A program made the position numbers and the translations under genes. A stretch of 64,000 nucleotides of DNA. It comes from Porphyridium purpureum (lineage: Eukaryota; Rhodophyta; Bangiophyceae; Porphyridiales; Porphyridiaceae). Positions within the stretch are counted from its first letter, which is position 1. Every line of letters starts with the position of its first letter. Under the pieces are notes generated by a model. That model made no database searches. It was given only the letters and a program-made list of their open reading frames with translations, and was not told the origin of the DNA. The DNA is taken from positions 3,844,001-3,908,000 of the forward strand of contig VRMN01000001.1 of assembly GCA_008690995.1 (NCBI GenBank), given 5' to 3'. This document shows positions 20,089-31,300 of the stretch, piece by piece.

Positions 20089-22050
20089 ATGGATCGGACA
20101 CAGAGTCTGTTCATCAACGCGGCAGTTCCCAACTCGGCAACAGGCCCGTCGTTCTGGCCTCCCGCGCGGTGCGGGTTTGCGCGCAAGCCGAACCGTTCCA
20201 GCAGGCACGTGTTCTCGAGACCCGACGTGTTACCGTTGCTTCGTGTGCGGCAGACGCATCTGGGATGTCGAGCGTGTGGACGGGGTCGCGCTGTATACTT
20301 GAGCGCGAACGCGGCGCAGAGCGAATCTGCGGGTACGCCCAAGGTCAGTCTTTCGCCGTGGCCGCTAGACCAGACGCTGAAGGTGAAAGGGGCAGAGGAC
20401 GGCGAGTCGAGCGACGGCGGAACACCGGCCGTGCATTCCGTAGCTAGCGCAATTGTGGACGGTTCGCCCTCGCCGCTGGAGTGGTGCTATAGCTGTGACG
20501 ACTCTGAGGATGGCACGACACGCACCAGTCCGCAGTACGTCGACGTGCTGGACTACGATGGCAGACCCATGAAGGACGACTTGCGCGCACGCTGCCCTCC
20601 ACTCAAGCTCAAGCATCCGTACGCAGTGAACACGCAGTTTGTCAACACCTTTCGCATGAGCTTACCATATCTGAACCTGTTCCGCGGCTCGACGTTCGTG
20701 ATCCACGTGCCATTTGACTTTGTGCGTTCCGGCGTGGCCTTCGCGCGCATGATGAAGGACGTTGCGCTCATGGCAAGCGTGGGCGTGCGCATTGTCCTGG
20801 TGCTTGGTGCCGACCAAGAGGCTGCGCGCGTTCTGATGGAGGAGCAAGGTCGCAGTCTGGTGTTCCAGGGGCATGTACAGCACGCCGGTGATGCTCATGA
20901 CATCAATCATGCTCGCAATTCGCTAGGCGAGGGCCACTACGCGACGCCTCGAGACGCGCTCCCACTCGTCAAGCAGCTGGCAGGCAAGATCTTGTTTGAC
21001 ACGAATGCTGCGCTGGTTGCCGGGTTCAGCAGTGCTCCGCTCAAGAAGCGCATCAACGTGATCAGCGGCAATTTTTACTCGGCGCAGCCGCTCGGCGTGC
21101 TCAATGGACATGACTTTGGTAGTTCAGGCTTTGTGCGTCGTCTCGACGAGCCATCGCTGCGGAAGCGGCTTGAGAACAATGACGTTGTGGTGCTCACCAA
21201 CGTTGGCTTCTCGCCATCGGGCGAAGTCTTCAACTGCGACTCCCGGCGCGTAGCGCGTACGGTCGCTGTTGAGCTCAGGGCAAGCAAGTTGGTCTTCTTC
21301 ACGGGAAGCGAAATGTTATTTGACAGTGCGCGCAACATCATTGTCGAGAATATGCCGGCCAAGGCAATGGCCATGGTGCTCGAGTCGCGCAGCGGCGCGT
21401 ATGTGCCCAGCCACTTGCGTGGATACCTGGAAGAGGCCACGCGCGCCGTGCAGAAGGGCGTGCAGCGCGCGCACTTGCTCGACAAGAAAGAAGATGGTTC
21501 GCTCGTTCTAGAGGTGTTTCATCGTGACGGTGTCGGACTCATGATCACCGGCGATGTGTACGAGGGCATTCGACCTGCGCGGCGCTCGGACCTTCCTGGT
21601 ATCATTGGCGTGCTTGAGCCGCTCGAGGCCAAAGGCGTGTTGGTGAAGCGACCGCGAGAGCAGCTCGAGGCTGAACTTGACCGCTGGGTGGTCGTGGAGC
21701 GCGACGGTATGATTAATGGTGTGGCTGCGCTCAAATCGTTTCCGGACGACCCACACACGCTCGAGCTCGGGCCACTCGCAATTCACGAAAATTACCGGAG
21801 CGGCGGCAAAGGTAACGCACTGCTCAGCTACATGGAGCGCACCGCACTCTCCAAGGGCGCGCGTCGCATATTTATTTTATCAACCGTGAGTTTCGAGTGG
21901 TTTCTCGAGCGCGGTTTCCATGAGGGCACAGTGGATCAGCTGCCTCGTAGCAAGGCCGAGGGCTACAATACAGGACGGCGCAGCAAGATTTACTTCAAGC
22001 CATTGACCAACGTCAAATCAATTGACAGCGAAGATATGCTCAGATTATGA
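20089..22050 (+). CDS. N-acetylglutamate synthase, ArgA type
   Basis: This 653-residue enzyme catalyses the first step of arginine synthesis, acetyl-CoA plus glutamate to N-acetylglutamate. It has the two-domain ArgA layout. An amino-acid-kinase-like domain (about 190-450) carries HINVISGNF-type and LTNVGFSPSGEVFN segments. A GNAT acetyltransferase domain (about 505-640) carries LELGPLAIHENYRSGGKGNALL, with the acyl-CoA-binding loop slightly altered to RSGGKGN. The first about 75 residues are basic and Ser/Arg rich, fitting plastid import, where arginine synthesis starts in algae and plants. The start is the ATG at 20089; eight upstream codons are open but begin at GTG. The 3' end converges with DHFR-TS. 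Confidence 0.92.
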   Translation: MDRTQSLFINAAVPNSATGPSFWPPARCGFARKPNRSSRHVFSRPDVLPLLRVRQTHLGCRACGRGRAVYLSANAAQSESAGTPKVSLSPWPLDQTLKVKGAEDGESSDGGTPAVHSVASAIVDGSPSPLEWCYSCDDSEDGTTRTSPQYVDVLDYDGRPMKDDLRARCPPLKLKHPYAVNTQFVNTFRMSLPYLNLFRGSTFVIHVPFDFVRSGVAFARMMKDVALMASVGVRIVLVLGADQEAARVLMEEQGRSLVFQGHVQHAGDAHDINHARNSLGEGHYATPRDALPLVKQLAGKILFDTNAALVAGFSSAPLKKRINVISGNFYSAQPLGVLNGHDFGSSGFVRRLDEPSLRKRLENNDVVVLTNVGFSPSGEVFNCDSRRVARTVAVELRASKLVFFTGSEMLFDSARNIIVENMPAKAMAMVLESRSGAYVPSHLRGYLEEATRAVQKGVQRAHLLDKKEDGSLVLEVFHRDGVGLMITGDVYEGIRPARRSDLPGIIGVLEPLEAKGVLVKRPREQLEAELDRWVVVERDGMINGVAALKSFPDDPHTLELGPLAIHENYRSGGKGNALLSYMERTALSKGARRIFILSTVSFEWFLERGFHEGTVDQLPRSKAEGYNTGRRSKIYFKPLTNVKSIDSEDMLRL

Positions 22051-22168
22051 CCGCGGGACTGGCATGGCCAGGCTAGCAGCGTGACCCCGCGCATCTCCCT
22101 TTCTCGCTCCTTTTGAATATTACTTTTATGTTGCTTCCTCTGTCGTTTCTCGTTTTTCCTTCTCGCTT

Positions 22169-23806
22169 TCACACGGCCATGTCCATTTTGATCTTGCCGT
22201 GCGGATTGTAGCCTTCGAGCACAAAGTCGTCCAGCGTAAAATCGTCAATTCGAATCAAATTCTCTCGGCTCTTGACCAACAGCTTTGGAAAGGCGCGAGG
22301 CTGACGCTCCAGCTGCTGCAAAAGCGCATCGATGTGGTTGTTGTACACGTGCGCGTCGCCCAACACATGCACAAACTCTCCCGGTTGAAGGCCGACAATA
22401 TGCGCCACCATGATGGTCAGCAGCGCATAGCTGGCAATGTTGAAAGGCACACCCAAACCCATGTCGCAAGAGCGCTGGTACATCTGGCACGACAGCTCGC
22501 CGCTGGCATTCACGTAAAATTGGGCGAACATGTGGCACGGTGGCAAGGCCATTTGCGATAGCGCGGCCGGATTCCACGCACTCATGACCATGCGGCGGTC
22601 ATTCGGGTTTGTGCGCAGCGTATCAATCACACCCTGCAGCTGATCCACGCCTTGCCCGGCGTAGTCGGCGTGCTTGTTCGAGTATGTTGCGCCAAAGTGG
22701 CGCCACTGAAAGCCATAGACCGGACCCAGGTCGCCCGGCTCACGCTCAGTCAGACCGAGACTATCCAGAAACTCGCGCGAGCCGTTCCCGTCCCAAATGT
22801 GGATACCGCGTGCCGCGAGTAGGTTGGCGTCCGTGCTGCCGCGCACAAACCACAGCATTTCCTCCGCGACGCCGCGCCAGAACACGCGCTTTGTGGTGAG
22901 CAGCGGGAAAGTGTTATTGCGCAGCGAGAAACGCATCTGGCGCCCGAAAACCGAGCGCGTACCCGTACCAGTGCGGTCTGACTTTTGCGCGCCGTACTCG
23001 ATGATCTCGCGCACGAGCTCCAGGTACTGCATTTCCTCGTGCGGGCCACTTGATCGTTTGGTTGATACGCGCGTGTAATCGACAAACTGAATGCTCGTGC
23101 CGCCGTCCGAGATGCGATTGGACTCGGACTCGATCTCAAAGTCGGCTTGCTGAGCCATATCGGGGAAAAACGCGTCAAATGCCCCCGGCTCATCGCCGCT
23201 TTGCGCGAACACGCGCGTCAACATGACCCGCGAACTCCACTCCGGGCGTGCGAGGCACTGCCTGTAAATTTGCTCGCCGCCAATCACGAAGACTTTTCGA
23301 CCGTGCGTTGCTGGTAGCACGTTCTGAGCGTCCAGCAGCTCGCGGGCATGATCTAGAGAGCGCGCCGTCCAGACGCCCGGTGTGCCCTGCAGTGTGGACG
23401 CCCATTGCGCATTTCGGGTCAGCACAATATTGAGCCGTCCGGGCAGCGGACGGAACTTTGCTGGAATCGATTCGTATGTTTTGCGCCCCATCAACACGAC
23501 ATGCCCCATGGTCACGCGCTTGAAGCGAGCCATATCGTACGCCAGCTTCCACGGCAGCGCGCCATTCTTCCCAATGCCGTGCGACGCATTCGCCGCGGCC
23601 ACCACCAACACGGCCTCCATCATCGCAGGCGAAATATACGCGGCCGCCGCACTTGCCTGCGACGGCGCCACCGCCGCAGCCCAGCCTCTACTGACACGCG
23701 TGTCGTGCGTCGTCTGATCGATGTCGCCGGCGCTGTTCACTCCCGAACGGTGCGTACCATTCCCACTCAACCGGTCGCCGATATTCAAACCCACGCTCGT
23801 CACCAT
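22169..23806 (-). CDS. DHFR-TS: bifunctional dihydrofolate reductase-thymidylate synthase
   Basis: One chain of 545 residues carries both enzymes. The DHFR part (about 63-240) has [15 protein letters not shown] and the [10 protein letters not shown] and [10 protein letters not shown] segments. The TS part (about 262-545) has the catalytic C424 in [10 protein letters not shown], the [13 protein letters not shown] block and the HVLGDAHVY block. Together they regenerate tetrahydrofolate and make dTMP. The fusion is typical of plants, algae and many protists and is absent from animals and fungi. The ATG at 23806 is chosen. A later Met pair at 23623-23618 ([11 protein letters not shown]) could instead start a 484-residue enzyme without the low-complexity extension. 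An E2F-type site lies about 140 bases upstream. Confidence 0.95.
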   Translation of the reverse strand: MVTSVGLNIGDRLSGNGTHRSGVNSAGDIDQTTHDTRVSRGWAAAVAPSQASAAAAYISPAMMEAVLVVAAANASHGIGKNGALPWKLAYDMARFKRVTMGHVVLMGRKTYESIPAKFRPLPGRLNIVLTRNAQWASTLQGTPGVWTARSLDHARELLDAQNVLPATHGRKVFVIGGEQIYRQCLARPEWSSRVMLTRVFAQSGDEPGAFDAFFPDMAQQADFEIESESNRISDGGTSIQFVDYTRVSTKRSSGPHEEMQYLELVREIIEYGAQKSDRTGTGTRSVFGRQMRFSLRNNTFPLLTTKRVFWRGVAEEMLWFVRGSTDANLLAARGIHIWDGNGSREFLDSLGLTEREPGDLGPVYGFQWRHFGATYSNKHADYAGQGVDQLQGVIDTLRTNPNDRRMVMSAWNPAALSQMALPPCHMFAQFYVNASGELSCQMYQRSCDMGLGVPFNIASYALLTIMVAHIVGLQPGEFVHVLGDAHVYNNHIDALLQQLERQPRAFPKLLVKSRENLIRIDDFTLDDFVLEGYNPHGKIKMDMAV

Positions 23807-24730
23807 CGCATCCACGCCAGCAACCACCGCCACCACCACCGACTCATCACACGCCCCCTACCGTCTGCTCACACATCGCCCTCATCATCGCCACCCCTTT
23901 CCCCTCTCTTCGGCAACGACCGCAAACTCGCGCCACTTTTTTGTGTTTTTCCCGCGCGTTCGCCGAAATTGAGAAATCCGAAAGCAAACTGTACACCATG
24001 CTATGCACTGTACTATTAGGGTTAAAGCGAAAAGAGTTGAGCAGCTTGTCTTCAAAGAATGGGCGAGTGCCCTTCCGGGAGAAGGTTTCGGCGTTGTACA
24101 CATGGCGCCGAACATCTCTCCAGCGTTGACCAGTTAATCTAGGCCCTCAAGATTCTCAGGATTCTCAACGCGGCCAACTCAATCACTGCGTCCTGCCATA
24201 CGAGAGGTCTTCCCTCCTTCGAAAAGCCAGCGCGGGTTTCGAGACGCCAGATGCGGCGACGGTCTCAACTGCTGCCACTCGACTGCCAACCCAGACCAAG
24301 CGTTGCCATCCATTACCGGCGACGGAAAAAATACACCTGGAGAAGCTCCCCCTTCGTTCTTGCAGCCCGCATTCGTTCACATCGTCACACGCGGACACCC
24401 TTCGCGTCTCGGTCTCCGGCATCTCGGTCCAAATCACACACGCACTGAACACCTTTAGTGTACCTCCACTGACGCTCGATCCGGTAAGGTACAGTGTGAG
24501 TTCTCGTGTGTGTGAGTGACTGAGCTTTGTTTGTACGTTTGCAGGTGTTTTTGTGTTTTGTATATAATTTCGGTGGTGTTTTATCATGAAAGGGAGGGAA
24601 GGGGGGTAAGCGAGTGTTGAGGTTGGTTTTTTTTTGGGAGCTGGAGAGGTGTGGAAGGGGAGGATGGGTGAAGAGGGAGAAGGAAGAGAAGGTTGGGGTG
24701 ACTTGTGGGTTGGGTGGGATGAACAGATAG
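23807..24730. other. divergent promoter region
   Basis: This region separates the divergent DHFR-TS (minus) and plastid-type membrane protein (plus) genes. It holds TTTCCCGC at 23948, ACTGTAC at 23988 and 24007, GTACAGT at 24489, and a G/A-rich leader at about 24590-24730 on the plus strand. No gene is supported. Confidence 0.55.
23948..23955. promoter_or_regulatory. E2F-type site (TTTCCCGC) upstream of DHFR-TS
   Basis: TTTCCCGC fits the E2F/DP consensus TTTSSCGC and continues as GCGCG. It lies about 142 bases upstream of the DHFR-TS start. DHFR and thymidylate synthase genes are classic S-phase E2F targets in other eukaryotes. Function here is inferred. Confidence 0.5.
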
Positions 24731-25261
24731 ATGATGGAGAATAGGAGGATGGGGTTTGTAGGGCAGACGGGACTGTGGGTGCAGGTGGGTAGGTCGGCAG
24801 TCGTGGGGGTGAACAGGCGCGAGAATGTGCGGTTGCGCTACCCGGCGCGCGCGAGGCGCGCGTGCCGGTTGAGGATGACGAGTGATGACAAGAAGAAGCC
24901 GGACGAGGCGAATGGCAGTGATGCGAGCAGCGGTGGTGGGAGCAGTGGGGATAAGGCGTTTGAGCAGAGGGATGAGAAGGATTTCGCGAAGATTCCCCAG
25001 TCCGAGGTCGACTGGACGTCGGAGTGGGTGCGCTTTCAGAGCTCCGGCGCAAAGTCGCTGGCGGGAAAGGGAAAGTCGCCCACGCCAAAGGTCGTCCTGC
25101 AGGGACGCAAGGCAGTCAACGAGGCGCGCATGTCGGTGCAGAGCATCCAGTGGCGGGCGCTCACGAAGGATTGGCGTTTCTGGGTCGCCTGCATTGTGGC
25201 TCTCTCGCTACTCACATCTCTCGTGCAGGTGAACTCGCTCCAAAGCAGCGGCGCATTGTAA
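24731..25261 (+). CDS. small plastid-type membrane protein, unknown function
   Basis: I do not recognise this 176-residue protein. Residues 1-48 are basic with few acids (FVGQTGLWVQVGRSAVVGV and an Arg-rich part), as in plastid transit peptides, and MTSDDKKK could be the mature start. A Ser/Gly-rich linker follows. The more conserved-looking part is DWTSEWVRFQSSG and a basic segment, then a single C-terminal membrane helix at about 148-167 (FWVACIVALSLLTSLVQV). Tandem ATGs open the frame; the first is used. It is divergently transcribed from DHFR-TS. A GA microsatellite lies just after the stop. Confidence 0.7.
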   Translation: MMENRRMGFVGQTGLWVQVGRSAVVGVNRRENVRLRYPARARRACRLRMTSDDKKKPDEANGSDASSGGGSSGDKAFEQRDEKDFAKIPQSEVDWTSEWVRFQSSGAKSLAGKGKSPTPKVVLQGRKAVNEARMSVQSIQWRALTKDWRFWVACIVALSLLTSLVQVNSLQSSGAL

Positions 25262-25555
25262 AGTCCATCTGTGACAAAAGAGAGAGAGAGAGAGAGGGAC
25301 AGAAAAAAAATGAGAACAGTGGGATGAAGAGCAAAAGCCAGGAGTACCATCCACTGCATTATTACCTTGTGCGTCCGCGGCTGTAATTTGCGCATACCTT
25401 CTCCGACCTGCGCGCGCTTTTGGCCGGGAAGCAAGTCCCGCGCCATTGTGTAACATGGGCCTGAATTCTGAGCGCATTCACCTTTATGGGGGATAAATCA
25501 ATAAAATGGCGCTGCCAAAAGTTTCCGGCATGATATCTGCCATGTTTCCTCAAAA

Positions 25556-26662
25556 TCAATTTGAATCGGCGGCTTTTTCGCCTACGTCTGTGCGGGTCGG
25601 CACATCCGGTCCAACGGTGGGAATGGGCTTGGACGCACCGGCAGTGTACGTGGGGAGACGCGTGCCATACTTCATAGCCCACAGACGCATGATAAAAGTG
25701 GATGACAAACCGAGCGAAATGCGTAACACCAGCGGTAGTTGCATGGCTCGCGCCGCCATGTACGCAATGGAACCCACGGCGGCAGTGGTGGCGTAGATTT
25801 CCGCATAGCTATGTAGCACGCGCACAGGGCGCTTCAGGAATGTATCTCTTACAACACCACCGAATGTGCACGTGACCACAGCGCAGACCAGCACAATAAG
25901 CGGGTTATAGCCAGCGCGAATACCGTTCATGGTCCCAATACAGCTAAAGGCACCGAGTGACCACGAGTCAATCACATTGATGAAATACTCGTCCTCCGTG
26001 ATGCCCAACGCATCGCTGACGTCCGGCCAGAAGAAAAAGGCCAGTAGCGATGTCGCGACAGCAATCGCAATGTACTCGGATTCAATCAACCAAAATACGG
26101 GCCTCGCGCCCATGAGCAGGTCGCGCGTCGTACCACCACCCACTGCGGTGATCGTTCCCACCACGGTGCAGCCCAGCACGTCCATCCCGCCACTCGCAGC
26201 GGTCAGTGCTCCAGTCAGGGCGAAAATGCTGGTCCCAATGTAATCAAACGCACGCAAGAACCCGCCCGGAGACAAGTCAGGATATCGCGGCATAGAGTCG
26301 ATATGCACGGCCGGCGCCACTTCTGAGGCTTCAGCCGCGGGGCCAGCGGCAGCAGGCTGTGCTTCGCTACCCTTCAGCACCTCGGCAGGCGTCTGAATGG
26401 TGGAGCTAGACGCAGACACGCTTCTGATCTGCTGAGCTTGCGCGTGCCGCAGTCCCGGCGCTGCACGGACATCATTATACACACATGAGGACCTGCCCAG
26501 CCTCCAAACATCTGTGTGGCGGCCACGCACACTCCGCGCCTGCGGCGTGATCCATGTCGCTGCGGCGCGCCGGGCGGTCCCAGATGACGCGTGTCCGGCA
26601 AACCGTCTTGACAGAGCGGCAGACACTCGCGCCGCGCTTGCGAGAAGCGGGTGTTTCCACAT
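25556..26662 (-). CDS. TRIC/UPF0126-family membrane protein, mitochondrial-type presequence
   Basis: The 368-residue protein has two tandem UPF0126/TRIC units of three membrane helices each. The first contains FALTGALTAASGG and the signature GGGTTRDLLMG, and the second contains FGGVVRDTFL, the same glycine-rich turn. Bacterial members include glycine-transporter and TRIC-type cation channel proteins; the cargo here is unknown. The ATG at 26662 gives an Arg/Ala/Ser-rich N-terminus (MWKHPLLASAARVSAALSRR) that fits a mitochondrial presequence. An upstream in-frame ATG at 26776 is less likely because that part is encoded by a GA/CA microsatellite. A disordered linker at about 75-125 precedes the membrane domain. 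Confidence 0.85.
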   Translation of the reverse strand: MWKHPLLASAARVSAALSRRFAGHASSGTARRAAATWITPQARSVRGRHTDVWRLGRSSCVYNDVRAAPGLRHAQAQQIRSVSASSSTIQTPAEVLKGSEAQPAAAGPAAEASEVAPAVHIDSMPRYPDLSPGGFLRAFDYIGTSIFALTGALTAASGGMDVLGCTVVGTITAVGGGTTRDLLMGARPVFWLIESEYIAIAVATSLLAFFFWPDVSDALGITEDEYFINVIDSWSLGAFSCIGTMNGIRAGYNPLIVLVCAVVTCTFGGVVRDTFLKRPVRVLHSYAEIYATTAAVGSIAYMAARAMQLPLVLRISLGLSSTFIMRLWAMKYGTRLPTYTAGASKPIPTVGPDVPTRTDVGEKAADSN

Positions 26663-28382
26663 CACAGCTCTCGCAGTTGCGGTCAGCACAACCACAGAGA
26701 GAGAGACACACACACACAAATTCCGCCAGGGTCCTCGAGCGAGCCACCACGATCGGCTGACTACCACGAAGCGCATTCAAGTCAACAACGGCTGCGGAGA
26801 TTGAATCATGGCGGTACAGTGGTACGTGTGTCGTTTTGACGCTACCGTACACTCGGACTGTACCCCGTCTTCGCCTCGACACCAACTTGGCATCGCGACA
26901 ACACCCACGCCACGCGCGCGCCACACGCAGCATTGATGGTTGCCGTGCTCAACCTGTAGACCGCGGACTTCAAGCTCGACCGCGGCAAGCGCGTCCTGCA
27001 ATGGCGAGTCAGGCTGGCTTTCACGCCGCCCGTACGTCACATTCGATGTCTCATCCCTCCGCGCCTCTGACGCTGGGCCTGGAAGTTGGTTCCGAGCGAT
27101 GCGAGCAGCAGCGAGCGAGCACGCGACTCGAATTGGTTTGGCTAAATTGAGGTACAGTTCAATAAAGTACAGTTCGCACTGACCGCCATGTTTTCGGTTC
27201 GGTTTAAACGCACGGCGCCGGAACCGGAAGCGGTTCAATCACGTTGTTCAGCGCGGAAATGGAACCGGTGGCACGACCCGATGCTAAGGGGATGCGGATG
27301 TGGGCATCAAGCAATGGCACGGAAGAATTTATTGAGTTAGCCACCCGGCGGCATCGTGTCGCAGAGCCGAAAGCCGCCAGCTGCAATGGAAGCCGCAGCT
27401 GGGGTTGCCGAAAACGCTGCGGTAGAGGCGCTTAGTGCTGCGGCCATGCCTGGCGCTGACTCGTCGACGGGGTATAGAGTGAGGCGTGCGTGCCCGGCAC
27501 GCTAAGCCCTGGGTGCGTTGACGGGAAAGTACTGGTTCCAGACTCTGTGATGGGTGCGAACAACACTAGCACATGACCGTCTACCAAAATCCCCGCGGCC
27601 TTGGTTCGCCCGATCCGCCAGCGCTCGTGGCAGCAGAGGAGCGAATGATTTGATCGACATGGTGTGGCCCTCCGTCCGAGTGCTTGTCTTTCGTCTCTTG
27701 AATGATCCTTCACCGCCACCACTGCCGTCGTAGTAGCCGCCGCCGCCACATACGCATCGTAGAACCACTGCCACTTTCCCGCTTGCCCGCGTATGGTGGC
27801 GCCGATCCCAGCCGTTTGCAGGCTCCAGACAGTATCTGAGTCGGCCTTGAGCCGCGCACTGTCCGCCACTGACAGCGATATATGGGGCATTGTACGGCTG
27901 GGTGCGGGCCAAGATAAAACTGTTGGTTAAACTTGAACCAGCAGGAAACGCGCAGCGGCATTGTTCGTTGTGCTGCCCCGCAACCTGATTAATGAACTAG
28001 ACAAGCAGGTGCCTGTGTGCTTCATACGCGAGCAAGATGTCATCCTGCTACCAACGTTCAAGTTTGCCTAGACGATCGCACTTTCCTGGAACTTTGAAGC
28101 GATTGGCACCTCGGTGTCCACAGCTGGCCTCCGTCTTGAAGCTTTGAAGACCACGGCGAAGGTACCGATATCACCTTTGCCCTCGACTTCAAGGAGTGCG
28201 AAGAGGAAGGCTGCTTCAACGCAGGTCACCAATCAATATCATCCGCCATCTCTTTCATCTCTTTGAACCTCCCCGAGGCTGCAAAGGTTCGTGACACCAG
28301 CAACAGAAGGCTTTGAAGCTAGTCGGGGGGAGAGGAGGAGAGAGGGCGCGTGCGCGTGCGTGCTTGTGTGTTTGTGGATACG
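26663..28382. other. 1.7 kb region with possible gene relics
   Basis: No intact gene is supported. GTACAGT/ACTGTAC heptamers cluster at 26814, 26857, 27152 and 27168. On the minus strand 27432-27890 is a 152-codon open frame (ATG at 27890), but neighbouring frames are equally open. On the plus strand 27961-28072 reads as normal protein (LPRNLINELDKQVPVCF) up to a stop, and about 28150-28310 reads as protein in another frame (TFALDFKECEEEGCFNAGH). The pieces could be a decayed host gene or exons of an unrecognised one. A GA-rich leader at 28325-28350 precedes the TPLATE gene. Confidence 0.4.
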
Positions 28383-31300
28383 ATGAGTGAGGTTGTGGTC
28401 GGATTGGGAAAGAGGCTTCTGCACAAGAATGAGCACGTGAGTACGCTGGCAGCTCTGCAAGGCCTTGCGGCGCAGGGGTACGATGTGAGCGATTGTGTGG
28501 GATATGTGTTGCGATATATTTTGATGTCGCAGTCTCGCGACACGCTGCCGATGAGTGTGGTGTCGCTGGCTCTTGAGCTTGTGACATGCACGGCCGCGCA
28601 TCGGACCGATCAGTGGGAGCAGGTTGTACAGATGTTGTGCGAAATGCTGCAGCATGAACAGCTCGAGTTGGTGCGCATGGCGCTAACACGTGTGGGCACG
28701 CTACCATTTGCGGCCATCCAGGCCGTCGTGATTCGCGCAACGGGACATATTGTGGCGTTAGGCTCACATCCAAATGCCTACATACGTCGCGCAGCGGTGC
28801 GCGCCGCACTGGCCGCTGTCATGAGGGAGCGCGCGCTGACGTTCGTGCCAAGTGCAGATGACGCGGCGCGATCGCTCCTGAAAACAGCACCCAGCGGCAG
28901 TCAGCAAAAATCGACGCAAAATAGCACCATCAGTGTATCGCTTGACGCAAGCCAGCACCCCCCGCTGTCCCAACATGAGCTCCCAGCCGCTGATCGCAAA
29001 GTGCTCATGGCATCGCTAGAGAAACTCACCTTGATGATTTGCGAGAGCACTCTTGATGATGATGATGGTGTCGCGGTCAATGCACTTTGGAATGCGGTCA
29101 ACTTTGCTTCGGCTGCACGTAAGCGTGATCCGCTGCTCTCAACCCGGAATGCACTCGCCTCGGCCATGTGGGATCTGTTATTGGCAAATATTTCTAGCAT
29201 TGCAACGCGTATGGACGATGTGAGCGACTCTGCATCAGCCGATATCCGCTGGCGTCGCGAAGCACGCGCGGCGCTGGCTACGCTTGCTGCGGTTGCGCTC
29301 AGCGGTGTGGACGTGCAGATTTCGATCGAGAATGACGCCGATACGGATACGGGGGCCGTAAGGAACGTCATGGTCGATGGGGGTGCAGAAGAGGACATGC
29401 ACAAGCTGCGCAAGTGGGCGTTGTCATGGACAGACGCAAAACTTTCGAAGCTCATGGAGCTCGACTTGGGGCACCGGGAGCGCGCGGACGCGGCCAAGGT
29501 CGGTAGCCTGCTCCTTGCTTCCTTTAACCTCCTCCATATTTGCCACAGCGTTCAGCCGCACAACAAAAGCGACGTTGATTACCAAGCGCACGTGATTCGG
29601 TGGGCAACGCGTGCATTAAGCTGCATCACTCGATTGCTCACGCATTATAGCCGAGATTCTGACAGGTACGGGGGTGGAGTGCAAGCGGGATCACGAGAGG
29701 CGGAGGAAGGCGCCCATGTGAGCACGTCCACCGGCTCAAGTGGTGTGAATGCGAACGGCCGCAGTGATGGTGTTGGCTCCGGTCCGCATGCGCAAGACCT
29801 CTCCAGAACCATTCTCTCGTACGAGGAAATCGGAAAGGCGATTTCGCTATTTACGCGCTCATTGCGGTCTGCGGCCGGCTGGGGCGTATCCATTAGCAAT
29901 GTTCTCGCAAACTGTGCATTTATTTTGCGCTTCATTGCGGCGCGAAAGTCGGAGCACGAACGCGCGTGCAATTTTAGGGTGGTTTGCGAGCTGGTGGTGA
30001 GCGCGGAAATAGGTGTGGCACAGTTCAGCGCCGATCGCACCGGTGGTAGCGTCCAGGGCCACGCTGGCGCTACAGTCAAGCTGGTGTCAAGTCGGGAGTT
30101 CTCTGGCATTATGTCGCAAGGCCTGGCGAAGCGGGACATGAGCGTGGCGTGTGAGTTGCTTGCTTCGCTGTACCAGGCGTGCCTGCACGCCGCGCGCTGG
30201 GTCGAAGTGTTTGAACTGCCACCCAACGCCAAGCAAGCGCCTGTGGTTTCTGGTCCGGATGGATCTAGCATCGACGTACGGTCTCGCCAACACATGATTG
30301 CCGAGGCATGGGCTCTGCTCACTGGGAAGGTGCTCATCAAGACGTCGCGCGTGCTCGTATTTCCACACTGTTCGACACTCAGCTATGCGCGTGAGTACTA
30401 CCTCAAACTTTTCGAAGCGCTCGGCCAGTTTTCCGCCTATCTTCAGCGGCCTCAGCAATCCGGTGGTGCGAGCGGCGCCGGCGGCCTGCAGGAGTACGAA
30501 ACAGTACAAGAGCTGTTGATTCAATGCGCCTTGAAGCAAGACGACCCGAACGTGCGCTCGGCATTGATCACCTCTAGCACTAAATACTGGCTCGAGTCCG
30601 GGCTCAAGAGCGAGGCAAGTGTGGGCCAGATGCAAAAGGCGATGTGGCGGCATTTATTGCGCGAATATCGAGACCGCAAGCGCGCCATCGAGTACTTCCA
30701 GGACGGCCGGTACTGGGTACCTGCTCTGTCTCAGGGCGACGCCGCGCGATCCACTTTTCAGAGTGACCACGCGCTCACAGTATGTAGCGCGGCCGTTGAG
30801 TTGATCAAGCGAGTGCCGCGTCACGCGGACGCGCTGATTGGGATGCTTCGTAAGTATTATCAGGCGTTTCGCGCCGCACGCTGTCACGACGACATGGCCA
30901 GTGCATACATTGTGGCCACGCTCAACTCACTCGCCATATTCAACGATAAGTACCACCCGAAGCCCGTCGAAGCAAGACTGCTTGCGCGCTTCCAGTCCAA
31001 GTTTGGCTATGCGCCTCTGGGTTGGCTCGCAAGTGTCAGCGAGTCCTGTATCCGCGCATCGTCGCGCCACGGTCTCACGACGCCCGACCTGCGCGCGCTC
31101 ATCGGCACCGAGCACGCCCAGATCCGTGCTGCGACCGCCATTCACTCTCTCGCTGGCGCTGGCGTCGACAAATATCGGGTCACGAATGAGTTTTGGAAGC
31201 AGTATGGCCAAGATCATCTTCGTCCGGAGCATGATATGGTCGCAGATCCGCCGCTGTTGGCAGGCTTTCGACAACAGTGGGACTGGACATCGTCGCGCGA

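Noticed and set aside
24183-25088. 301-codon minus-strand open frame
   Set aside because: It is a low-complexity Ser/Pro/His frame antisense to the small plastid-type gene and its G/A-rich leader.
29645-30340. 231-codon minus-strand frame inside the TPLATE gene
   Set aside because: It is a shadow of the TPLATE coding frame, with no domain or leader of its own.
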